From Cryptomeria japonica (lineage: Eukaryota > Streptophyta > Pinopsida > Cupressales > Cupressaceae): a DNA stretch of 64,000 nucleotides. The notes beneath the pieces were generated by a model. The model saw only the letters and a program-made list of their open reading frames with translations. It ran no database searches and was not told where the DNA came from. Of this stretch, positions 45,900-56,512 are shown one piece after another. A program made the translations under genes and the position numbers. The stretch spans positions 473,242,573 to 473,306,572 of the forward strand of contig NC_081409.1 in assembly GCF_030272615.1 (NCBI RefSeq). The letters run 5' to 3'. Each line of letters begins with the position of its first letter. The stretch's first letter is position 1.

Positions 45900-47077
45900 T
45901 GTCTCTTAGGTACTCAAATGATTCCTTGGGCAAAGGTTTAGTGAAAATATCTACAATCTACTCTTTAGTGTTCACATAAACCAGTCTAACTTCATTTGCT
46001 TCCACCTTTTCCTTCAAAAATTTGTACATGATAGATATGTGCTTTGTTTTAGAATGAAATACCAGATTCTTTGATATATCATTAGCAACAGAGTTATCAC
46101 AGTGAATAACTATCGGTGCATCACAATCCATCTTTATATTCTTCAACATTTAATTCATCCATAGAACTTGTGTACAATTAGTAGCAACAACAACATACTC
46201 AACTTTAGCAGTAGATAAAGAAGTACATGATTGTTTCTTGTTGATCCATGAAACCAACTTCTTTCCAAGAAAGAAAGCTCCACCGAAAGTACTTTTCTGG
46301 TCATCAACATCTCCATCCCAATTAACATTTGTATATGCACATAAAGTAAAGTTATCATCCTTAGGGTACCACAAACCATATTCTGATGTACCTTGCAAGT
46401 ATTTAAAAATCCTTTTCACTGCACTCTCATGATTTTCTTTAGGATCACTTTGAAACCTTGAAACAATACAAACAACATTCATAATGTCAGGCCTAGTCTG
46501 AGTCAAATAAAGAAGACCTCCAATCATATATTTGTATCTTGCAGGATTTATCGATGCAAAAACATCTTTTCTTGTCAATTTCTCACTTGAAACCATAGGA
46601 TTACTTACTGGTTTAGAATCTCCCATACCAAAATTCTTCAACAATTCCTTAGCATACTTAGTTTGATAGATAAAAATACCTTTGTTAGTCTCAGTAATTT
46701 GCAAACCTAAGAAAAATTTCATCTCTCCAATCATAGACATCTAAAATTATTTCTCCATATTCTTAGAAAATTCTATGCATAACTTATCTTCACCTCCAAA
46801 ACTAATATCATCAACAAATACTTCAATAATTAGTATATCATCACCATTGATCTTATAATATAAATTACTGCAACACTACCCTTAGTAAAACCAAGCTTCA
46901 AAAGATATTTATCCAACCTTACATACCAAGCTCTAGGTGCCTGTTTCAATCGATATAAAGTTTTCCTTAACCTGCAAACCATGTTTGTATCATCTGATAG
47001 TGAGAAACCATCAGGTTGCTCAATATAAACTTTATCATCAAGCTCCCCATTCAAAAATGCACATTTAACATCCATCT
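45900..47077 (-). pseudogene. Copia pol: reverse transcriptase end and RNase H
   Basis: From 47077: [42 protein letters not shown], a frameshift near 46860, the catalytic region in another frame, then MSMIGEMKFFLGLQITE, GGLLYLTQTRPDI, KRIFKYLQGTSEYGLWY and the RNase H motifs NVNWDGDVDD, SLSTAKVEYV and IFTKPLPKE. Very similar in wording to the copia at 12992-14710. The initial residues of the first ORF come from the gypsy LTR. Confidence 0.88.
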
Positions 47078-47679
47078 TGTTATCACTATTTAAAATTGGA
47101 TATTCTTGTTCCATAGTTGGCTAAAAGTTTGCAAAAAATGTGTCTAGTATGGCCTTGTTGCCTCTGATTGTCTTGGGTCAGAAGAGGGTTTAAGGTTTTT
47201 GAGTTCTAACCCTTCCTATGTTTGAAAAAAACCCTTATGTTCTATTTTTGCACTACTTTTACCACTTAGAGAAGGGTCGGTCTATCATGAAAAGTGTCCC
47301 CCCATTAGTTATTTCCCTAGGCAGTCCCTTAATTTTTTAAATCTGTGCACCTCTACCTTTATCTTGTTTTACTATTTGTCGGACCCCTTAATTATTGTGC
47401 AACTCATTGTTAATCTTACAGTTGTTGTTGTTTTGCTAGGCAAACATGCTAGCAAGTTAATGATCGCGAAATAGCGAAAAGGCTAGGTGGGCCCGACTAG
47501 ATGGATTAACCGTCAGATTAAAAGACTGCATCTTGCTTTAAATCCAACAGCTCACGTTGATTTTGAGGTGATGGCCGAAGCATGCAAGATTAATTTATAA
47601 AATTCAATGCCAACTTGCCATATTAGAGTCCGCATCAACTTGAATGTTGGCATCATTTCAATGAGTCTGCTGTAGAGCA
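47078..47679 (+). repeat. 5' LTR of the Tat-like element, internally deleted
   Basis: TGTTATCACTATTTAAAATT to CTGTAGAGCA, 602 bp. It aligns with both ends of 59598-61371 but lacks about 1,172 bp between GTTGATTT and TGAGGTGATGG, that is, most of the 130-bp repeat units. Confidence 0.85.
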
Positions 47680-47680
47680 A

Positions 47681-47692
47681 TTGGTCCAGAGC
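47681..47692 (+). other. Primer binding site of the Tat-like element
   Basis: TTGGTCCAGAGC, one base after the LTR end. The second copy at 61373 reads TTGGTACAGAGC. Both are near TTGGTATCAGAGC with one base lost. Confidence 0.65.
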
Positions 47693-47785
47693 GGTTTTCT
47701 TCAAGTGAATAACAAGTTTTTTGTGCTTTTTCTTGCTAATTCTGGTCTGAAGTTGATGATTTCTATGTGAATTATTTCATTAGAG

Positions 47786-47791
47786 GTATGT
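47786..47791 (+). promoter_or_regulatory. Candidate splice donor in the 5' leader
   Basis: TAGAG|GTATGT, a strong plant-type donor 39 bases upstream of the ORF1 start. Paired with the acceptor at 52556 it would remove ORF1 and place gag first. In the second copy the site reads GTTTGT (about 61479). Confidence 0.4.
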
Positions 47792-47824
47792 GCAAGTCTT
47801 AATTGATATAATTGCATTATCAAG

Positions 47825-50800
47825 ATGGCACCAAGAAGGGAGTTGATAGGAAGAGTGAATTACCAAGATAGGAACATTTGTGCTGATTTTTTGGAACAAT
47901 TAACTATGCCAACCAATGTCAAGGCTAAAGCTAAAGAATTAGTACCAAATAACCCTCGTCTAAAAATTGGGGATGACTTATTTGATAAAGGTAATTGGTT
48001 AAGGGATCCACAAATAGGGTAATCAGGTTTAGGATTGTTCAAAGTAGGTTTTGGTCAGAGACATTCCCTTGCCCCTTTAAATAGCATATGGGAATTGGAT
48101 GTGGGGAAGCTTAGTGTTCCTAGTGTGTTAATGGATGTAGATTTGTTGACTTTGATTGCCCAAAACTATGACCCTATAGCTAGATGTATCAGGAATGTGA
48201 AAGGATCAGCCCTGATTGAAATTAAAGATGATGAATTCAGAAGTGTGTTCAAGCTCAATGAGGCTTCAAATTTGTTAGAGCCTATTGATTTTGAATCACT
48301 GGCTTAGGTTTATGATGCACAAAGGGATCACCTTAGGAGTGGCCCATTGAAAGAGTTCTTTGTTAAAATAGGAGGGTTAATAGTTGTAGGCCCTAGTACA
48401 ATGGAACCCTTCTCCCTGAATCTGTTTACTCTAAGAGATAAGGGTATGTATTGGGCACCGTGTCAGATTTTTGGAGAAGATGGTGAGAAAAACATGCCAA
48501 CCCATTACATGTTGATGATTGCACAAATTCTAAACCCCTCTCTGGCAATAACATTTGATTATGCGCCATACCTTACTGATGCAATTCATGTAGGGCTAGT
48601 AGGGATTAAAAAATGGTAAGGTGGATAGACAGTTTGGATGGTATTCTCTTCTAATGCGCATGTTTTTGTTCAAGGGTGCTGACTATTTTGCAAAGGAAAT
48701 GGATTTGGTTATGGTGAAAGATAAGGAAGAGATGCTTGTTCAACTTTGGAGCACTATTTTATCCTGGGATAGAGAGGATGCTAGCTATTTAAAGTTTGAT
48801 AGATGCTTCGAATCTAAGATTAGATTTCTTTTGTACACAAAAAACCCTAGGATTCCTAAGGCTCTCTTGGAATTCCTTAGGCCTAAAGAGTTTGTTGAGG
48901 GTATTAAGATTGTTCACAATTGGGGAGATATGTATTTGTACCCTGTTTCTACCATTTTCAGAGTGTATGGTTTCAAAGATACTCCTTATCTATTTCCCTA
49001 TCAGGTCCCATTGAAGATAGGGATTGCAGAAGTCTTGAGGCAAATTGGAGGTGTACAAGAGGCAGAGCTGACAAATAGGGGTAAAGGGACCATTTTCCCA
49101 ACCATTAGCATGGCCCATCATTTTGTGATCACTAAAGGTGGCTGGAAATATTTTGAAGAATTCTTTAAGCCATATAGGTTGTCAACTGCAGTTTCAAGAT
49201 GTGTAGAACCTAAGGAATTTTTCAACGACATGTTTAGAAAGAGGGTAGTGTGTAAAGGTAGGCCTCACCAATTTCAGTTCCCTAAAGATTTAATTAGAAA
49301 TGAATTCAATTTAGATGAGCAAGAACTGAGGAAGGAGAAGTGGGTTGCATATAAGAGGGCTCTTGATTTTATTCATCAATTTGATAGCAGCTATGACCCT
49401 CTCTCTAGTTTCAATCCCTTTGAGGAGAAAATCAAATTCTTGGTTCTTTATTTTGAAGACCTCATGCAAACCTTGAAAGAAAAAAGGGAGGCTATAATAC
49501 AAAATGATCCTGACAAGGTTAAATTGGTTTTAGCTAATCCTACCTTTGCTAAGGCTATCCCACCTAGTGATTATGTGATGCATAGGAAATCAAAGTACAG
49601 TATGATGATGCTAGTGATAGGTGAGCCTTCCACTTCAAGAGGGAAAAGAGCAATTGAGGATGTCATTGACATCCAAGACTCCCCTAAAAGGCAAAGGGTA
49701 GGAAAGGAAGTGAAAACCAATGAGCCTTTGTATCCTCCATCTCAGTCCCCTATCCACATAGGAGATGAGCAGGCGGTGGCCGAAAATTTTTTATAGTTAG
49801 GGAGTATCGGGGTGATTGCTTACACATATGAGGAGACCCAAGAGGGGATGCCAGAAGAGACACCTAGTGCTGAAATGAACTTCACTGATGGTGAGCTAAA
49901 GGGAAAAGAGTTAGACCTTACTGTTAAGCAAGCCAGTGAGGAGTTCATGGCTGATAATAATTTGGTTACAACAGGGGCTTTCATGCAATTTGTGTGGAAG
50001 CAAAATATGGAACAATTCAAAGCCAAATGTGAGCAAAGGAAGAGTGAACAACCTCACAAAGATGTAACTTAGGTGGAAGAAGAGGTGAAGCAAGAAATGA
50101 TTGAAGAGTTTAAGTCTATTACTCCTGAGAAGGGAAGAGAGATGGTGTCTAAGGCTGGTGTTTTAATCCTCCCTAAATGGGATATAGCTGATGCTCTCAT
50201 TCTTGAAGCATTAAGGAAGGAAATCAAACCCATGGAAGGAGTGATCTTTAGCAAAGATAATGCTGCTCTAGTCATGTGGTCACTGAAGAAGGATGAGAGT
50301 AAAAGGAGGAAAGGTGTATCAGATTCTAGTCTCCTAGGAGGCATGATTGTAAAAAGAGTCCAAGATACAGGGGTGGTGGAAGCTACAAGCATGGTCTTGG
50401 AAACTACAAAGTTCAGTGTGGAAGTAGCAGAAAAGGAGGCAAAAGAAAATGCTAATCTCCAATTAAAATTGGAAACCATCTTAAAGGCTTACAATGAGGC
50501 CAAAGAAGGAGTAGCCAACATAGACAGTATTATTGCTAGACTTCAGAGTCAGTTGGCAAGTCAGCACCATCCAGGTGAATCCTCTACTCTCATGATAGCC
50601 TCTTCTCCAACAAGACCTCCACCTACCAGTCCCATTATAGAATATCCCCCTTCTCCTATGCCTTCTAGTTTCCAGTCAGCTGAAACTGTCCAACATGAGT
50701 TGGAAAAGTTAAACAAGCTCAAACCTTGTTTGCAAGCAAGTATGAAGAAAATGTAAAAGCCATAATTTTGAAGTTTACTGATTCAGTCAAGGCCTCTATT

Positions 50801-51454
50801 GTACACATTTCTATGAAAAGGATCCTGAATATTCTGACTGAATTAAGAGAGGATGAAACCACCTTAGAACCAATTCTTAATAAGTGGATTCCTAGAGGTA
50901 AGGAGTTAGAGCTCATGTGTTCATCCCATGCAGATGTTGAGGCCAATGACAATCTTAGGTCCACTAGTGAGTTTATAAAAGAAATGAATATATTCTCAGA
51001 GGAAAGGGCAGGTGTAAAAAGTAAAGCCCAATTGTATAGAAAGGAATATTTAGATCACAAATATGAATTGTTTCTAGGGGGTTTTGTTGGTCCAATTTAG
51101 TTGAAAGAGGAGAAGGCATGGCTAGAAGAGATGGACCACAAATTGTCCCAAATGGCTAATGAAATCATTAACACTAATGACACATCCTTATTTGTCTAGA
51201 CAATTGAAGAGATTGAAAAAGTGAAATCACATTATGGTTTCATAGAAATAGAAATTGGGGAGTTAAGGGTCACTTGGAAAAGGCTAGAAGGGATGAAACA
51301 GAAGATTATTAGCTTTGCTTGGCCAAGTGATGACATGTCCTAGGAGTGGAAGGACAAATACGTTGGACAAAAAGAAGATACTCCAGAGCAGATAGAAAAG
51401 ATTGCAACAGAACAACAAACAGAAGAGGCTATTGATATTGAAAAAGATTTGTAA
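47825..51454 (+). pseudogene. ORF1 of the Tat-like element (about 1,200 codons)
   Basis: Starts MAPRRELIGRVNYQDRN at 47825 and ends AIDIEKDL at 51454, with stops at about 48020, 48305, 49796 and 50072 and frameshifts near 48030, 48620 and 50750. Visible blocks: SALIEIKDDEFRSVFKLNEA; VYDAQRDHLRSGPLKEFFVKIGG; STIFRVYGFKDTPYLFP; an internal nuclear-signal-like SPKRQRVGKEVK; a Pro/Ser-rich linker; and helical acidic C-terminal segments. Same family as the ORF relics at 6183, 22676 and 28290. It lies upstream of gag in the same direction, as ORF1 does in Ogre elements. Function unknown. Confidence 0.75.
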
Positions 51455-52631
51455 CTGTTTCTTGGAGAGTATCATGGTTTGTAACAAACCTTTCGAGGAA
51501 TGTCCAAAGCTGGTATGCATCTCTAATGATATAAATAGATACCAGGACTAGTAAAAGAGGATCACAAGAATTTTGTAAGGAAACTCTAGCAAAATATATT
51601 TAGGTTTCTTTTTCTGGTTTCATGGAGCTGACTCTGGATGATGTAATATTTTCAAGAATGAATATAAATAAATAAATCAAAGTTTCGGCCTAAAATTTCT
51701 TTGTCTTCTGGTGTGCATTCTGTAGTTTGTTGGTTTCATCTAGATAATCTAAGGTTGTTTGAATGAGCATGGATTATAAGGTGATCTTATTGATATTATT
51801 TCTATCATTTCTCTTCAGGAGAGGAATATTTATGTTAGCAAATCTATTGTCTATTGCCATGAATTTGATGATTTATTTTAGTTAAATGGGAAAGGATCTA
51901 TGTATATGTTAGGCATGTATGAGGTTCATGAAAGCTGAGATGATGAGGCATATTAGAATGTTCAGTTGTTGAAAATTATTGCTTAATTTAGGTGACTCTG
52001 TAACCTGGATAAGGCACTGGTACTTGTTGTGGGATTCCTTCTAATTTTCTTGAAGATCAATACTGAAGAAGTATATAAGTTTTTATTCAAATATTTTAGT
52101 TTATGTTGAGGTGATGAAATCCACTGGTTTTTGACATTGGTTTATTGTGGATCTCATTTAAAAGTTTGAAAGTATTCACAGAAGGTATACCTGCCTAAAC
52201 TTTGGATAAGCTCAAAGTGTAGAAGGTTCTCAAAACCTTGTTATATGTTACTCTAAGGTTCTTTTTTCCTTGATCTCTTCATATGCAGATAGGGTTATTC
52301 ATTTTCTTATAGGGGATAAGAGGGAAATCAGAATTTGAGACTAACATAAGTGGCAACTCTGTTGGGGAGAGTCATAGTGTGTATCTATGTTGCAGATTGG
52401 TGCGTGAATTAATTCAGCAGTTGTTCAGATATCTATGTTGTGAGAAATTGCTTGATCTCTAATTTGTGTTATCCGTCTCTTTTAAAATCTTCGTGGTTTT
52501 CATTTTTTTAAATTGGCAAGTATTTTGTTTAAAGCTTGTTTTCTTATTTCCCACAGTCTTTGCGGGTGGCCACTCTGACAAGCATATCCAGTCCTTTTAA
52601 ATAAGTGAAACTCTTTAAGAAAACAAGCATA
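51455..52631 (+). other. Spacer between ORF1 and gag
   Basis: About 1.18 kb of T-rich sequence with no ORF of note. Near its end TTTTCTTATTTCCCACAG at 52539-52556 is a good splice acceptor, 75 bases before the first gag ATG, with no ATG between. Confidence 0.5.
52539..52556 (+). promoter_or_regulatory. Candidate splice acceptor upstream of gag
   Basis: Pyrimidine-rich tract ending CCCACAG. The next ATG downstream is the gag start at 52632. Suggested partner is the donor at 47786. Confidence 0.45.
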
Positions 52632-55434
52632 ATGCAGAGAGGAAGGAACACCAGGTCTTTCATGAAGATGAATCCTCATGAGACATTGCAAGAGGGACTA
52701 CCTGAACAGTCACGGAGAGGCCAAAAAAGATCAGTTCTACATGAGTCATCTAATGCTGCTTGGATATAGAAGAGCATCAATACAGGTAAGTCATCTGAGA
52801 GACTCATCTATGCAAATTCAAATTCTTCTTCCCACAAATCTGAGCATGATATTTTAGGTTTCCATTCTGGTTTGTTTGGGAATATTGAAGATGTCCAAGT
52901 TTCAAATCAGGGGATCTCCCATGCTAGTTTTTCTGGGAAAGACAGAAGTAGTTCAAACATTAAGAGAGATTCTATATCTAGGAAAATTGATGGAAACATC
53001 AATTTAATTGATATTGACCAAGTCAATATGTTAGACTCTGAAGAAATATTCCCTGATGAAGGTAAGGTATCCCAAGAAATTAAAGTCCTGAATAGAAGAG
53101 TCCATCATTTAATTTCCTTAAGAACACAAAAGGAAGCAGATAAAGAGAGAGAGGTAAAAGAAAAATTGATGGAGAGAGAAGGGCTTCTAAGACAAATTGT
53201 TGACCTTGAGCTATTTACCCAAGAAAAGGCCAAGAGTGAGGAGGAAGGTCCAGTGATCAGAGAAATCTTAGTTCCCAACACCAAACCTGCATATAAGTCA
53301 GTAGTGCAACCGAGTAGGGAAGCCCTTAGTGACCCACAACCTGTTAGAAATAATGTTGACAAAGGAAAGCAGAAATGCATGGAAGGTGGGTCTGGATCTA
53401 AGACTACAGTGGAGATCTCTCACATGCTATCTGCACATGAAAGAGAGATGGAAAGGATGAGGAAAGAGAAAGAAGATTTGCAAATGGAGTTAGAGAAAGC
53501 TGAATTAGAAGCAACCAATCAAGAAGTTAAAAGAAAGATTAGCTATCTAAAGGCTCCTCCTATCATGTTTCCCTCAGTAGACCCAAATAAACCTGTTCCT
53601 CAGCAAGCTTCACTCCCTCTAGTTAAAATTCAGCCAGCCTTTCCTATTAGCACTACCACAGTCAATCAAGCCCTTGTTACTAACCAAGGTAACCAGATCT
53701 CTCTGACTCAAAGCCCCAATGTAAGAATGAACATGGGAAATAACCTTTCTGCTAACCAATTCCAGAAAAGACCTATTAATCTATAACTTTATAGGCAACT
53801 CTTTTTTGATGGAATCCCAGGGTACTCTAACCATGTTCCTACAGAATTGAGGGATAGACTTCACAAATTTGCTGGGAATAATGCAATCAGTGCGGAAGAA
53901 CACTTGAAATCTTTTGGTGACTTAATAAATGAATATGAAATTATTTGTACAGTCTTTAGTAGATGATGTAAGGGACTGGTATAGAGGTCTCATTGTGAAT
54001 AGCATTGGGTCTTGGGAAGATTTTAAAAATTGCTTTCAAGAATAGTATGGTGACAAAACAAATGTGAGTTTCATGCTCAATGAGTTCAACAATATTAGAA
54101 AGTCTAACAATGAAATTTTCACAGATTTTAATGCCATATTTCAGAAAGCAATGCATAGGCTATATCAGGTAATGAGGTTAGATGACAATATGTGCCTGAA
54201 TACTTATTACAATGCCTTTGATTCTAAAATGGCCTATATTCTGAGGGATAAAAATCCGCATAGTCTGAGAGATGCATTTAGAATTGCCATTAATGTGGAG
54301 AGTAATAGGAAAGCATCTGGGAAAATAGGGAAAAGAACTGATGGTAGGATGTGGCAAGAATCAAAACAACAACCTAGTAAAGTTGCTAAAGAAGAAGACA
54401 TAATAGAGAAATTAGTGATTGCTATGAAGGATCTTACTACCAAGGTGAGTTAAAATGATAAGCCTCACTACAATTGGCAAGATAGGCCTCCTAGGTTGCA
54501 TGACATGCCTTACAACACTACTTGGAAGGATGGCAAGCCTCAAAATGAGAAGCCAAAGAATACTCAGAACCAGGATACCCCAGATCCTTTAAAAGGAGGA
54601 AATGTTCATAATATGGAGAATACTCCTTGGTGCATGGCTTGTAATGGACCACATTCTCCTCATCAATGTGTTGTAGCTCAAGCCCTTGAAGAATCCATGA
54701 GACAAGAGGCTGAGCCTGATATAAATATGTTTGAAACTATCACAGAAAGTGATGATGAGTCATTACAAAGTGAACTTAGTGAATGTGATGTGTTGAATAG
54801 TAAAAGGTCTTGCCAAGGACAATTAACACTTGATTGGCATCCCACTTTGAATGTGGCAACAATTGAAGATGAAGAAGTTCATCTCAGAAGGCCTAGTGAC
54901 GAAGAAGTAAGAAATCTCACTAAAGCTACCATAGCCAAAGCCAAGAAAATTTACAATTTGAGAAGTACTAAGAAGAATGGGCATCAAGGTGAACCTCGCT
55001 CAATGTTTATAAAAAAGATATCTCAGAAGAAAGCAGAAAGTAAAGCTACCTTGCCCCAAGATAGTCAAAAGGGGAATGACAAATTAAAGGATATAGCTAA
55101 AACTATGGATGATAAAGCTACTAGTGATATACAAGGAACTGCCACAGTGAAGAAGGCAAGTCAGCCTAAGACAAAGAAAGTTAAGACTAATACTGAGTTG
55201 ATTAATAATTCCACATTTGATATGACTCAGGCTCTTACCCAGATGAAGGTCATTGTCCCATTGATAGAATTATTGAAAATAAAAGAACATAGAGAAGTTG
55301 TTTTATCTTTATTTTCTAAGATATCTGACAGTAACACAGCTTTACCTTCCGGTTCAACTAAGGATGAAAAGGATCAGGAGCTGCGAATCCCAGAGGTATA
55401 TGTTGGAAAAACTATTACACAAGAACCCTCATAA
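52632..55434 (+). pseudogene. Gag of the Tat-like element
   Basis: Begins MQRGRNTRSFMKMNP at 52632, with one stop near 52767, then a coiled-coil segment (ERLMEREGLLRQI-like, EREMERMRKEKEDLQMELEKAE) to 53786. The capsid-like part follows through frameshifts: YRQLFFDGIPGYSNH, AEEHLKSFGDLINEYE, MLNEFNNIRKSNNEIFTDFN. A compact zinc knuckle CMACNGPHSPHQC sits at 54631-54669. The acidic and Lys-rich end runs to 55434 (KKVKTNTELIN, KDQELRIPEVYVG). Plus-strand order and position immediately before the protease support gag. Confidence 0.8.
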
Positions 55435-55940
55435 GTTGATCCTTTCTATGTTACTTTGTTGGTAAATAACCAGTTAATTAAAAACTATATGATAGATTAT
55501 AGTGCAGCTGCAAATGTAATGCCTTATGGTGTCATGAGATAATTAGGATTGTTAGTGAGTATAGTGTATGGGAAATGTTATGCTATGGATAACAGAGAAG
55601 TGCCAGTGATAGGTACAATGAAAGATGTTGAAGTAAAAATAGCAACCTTCCTGAAGCAACATACAAGATGGATGTCATTGTAATTGACACCAAACCTCAC
55701 TATGGTATGTTGTTGTCTAGACAGTGGGCTGCAGCAGTAGGTGGAAATGTTCAGTTGGATCTATTATATGCTACTATCCCAATTAATGGAAACCAAGTCA
55801 AATTATATAGAGAACCACGTGCTCCTAGGGTAATTGAGAAAGTAGATCCTAGTATGCTCAACTGTATGATTGATGTGGATCTTGACAATTTTAGATTACA
55901 ACCAATTTTACCTCAATTGAAAATACTGACTCTAATGTGA
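55435..55940 (+). pseudogene. Aspartic protease of the Tat-like element
   Basis: DPFYVTLLVNNQLIKNYMID precedes the active-site region DYSAAANVMPYGVM, in which the usual D-S/T-G reads D-Y-S. The second half, MDVIVIDTKPHYGMLLSRQWAAAVGG, has the typical LGRPWL-like turn as LLSRQW. Stops near 55435 and 55540 and a frameshift near 55660 break the frame. It cleaves the element polyprotein in the family. Confidence 0.75.
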
Positions 55941-56494
55941 CTGAATTGGAATCTCAACAACATAGTTTGCAGCAGATGTATTTTGATGGAGCTTTCTCTA
56001 AAGAAGTATTTGGAGCAGGAGTTCTTTTTGTGTCCCCTTCAGGTATAACCTTCAAATATTTCTTTCTGTTAGCCTTTCAGTGTACAAATAACACTGCTAA
56101 ATATGAAGCCTTGTTATTGGGACTTGAAATTGCAAAAAGGTATGACATTCAGTTGTTAAAAGTGTTAGGAGACTTAGAATTGGTTGTTTCTCAAGTTAGA
56201 GCTAAGTATGCATCTAATAATGATAGATTGAAAAGATACAAGCATGCAGTATGGGATGTGATTGAGCATTTTAGTGCATTCTCTATAAATTGGATAGAAA
56301 GATCTAAGAATATCATGGTGGATTTCTTAGCAAATGTTGTATTAAAAAATGATGATGCAACACTAACCGGTATATCCACAGTTGAGGTAAAAGCTAGGTC
56401 TGCCATTCCTAACATTGTATATAATTGGCAAGTGTTTGCTGATGATGAAGATATTCTCAGGTTTATACAATGCATTGATGACTACGATGGATAA
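55937..56494 (+). CDS. RNase H domain located before reverse transcriptase
   Basis: An uninterrupted 185-codon frame. The RNase H fold motifs are complete: QQMYFDGAFSKEVFGAGVLF (Asp17), CTNNTAKYEALLLGLEIA (Glu57), VLGDLELVVSQV (Asp79) and NIMVDFLANVV (Asp129). This resembles the additional RNase H known in Tat-group elements. A separate, degenerate native-type RNase H follows reverse transcriptase at about 57700-57958. The ATG overlaps the end of the protease frame by four bases, so it was probably part of the gag-pol polyprotein and the start is nominal. Confidence 0.8.
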   Translation: MTELESQQHSLQQMYFDGAFSKEVFGAGVLFVSPSGITFKYFFLLAFQCTNNTAKYEALLLGLEIAKRYDIQLLKVLGDLELVVSQVRAKYASNNDRLKRYKHAVWDVIEHFSAFSINWIERSKNIMVDFLANVVLKNDDATLTGISTVEVKARSAIPNIVYNWQVFADDEDILRFIQCIDDYDG

Positions 56495-56512
56495 AAAATT
56501 GATTGCAATGCC

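Larger units (their letters stand above)
44235..47077 (-). mobile_element. Copia element fragment: 3' LTR, RNase H and part of reverse transcriptase
   Basis: Minus-oriented copia of the same broad family as 11485-17981. LTR 44235-45449, polypurine-like tract 45450-45463, then RNase H and reverse transcriptase to 47077, where a gypsy LTR starts inside the codons for [12 protein letters not shown]. The remainder of the copia should lie beyond the gypsy array, past the window's right part. Confidence 0.85.

Noticed and set aside
50069-50479. Minus-strand 136-residue ORF
   Set aside because: Antisense shadow of ORF1 in the Tat-like element.
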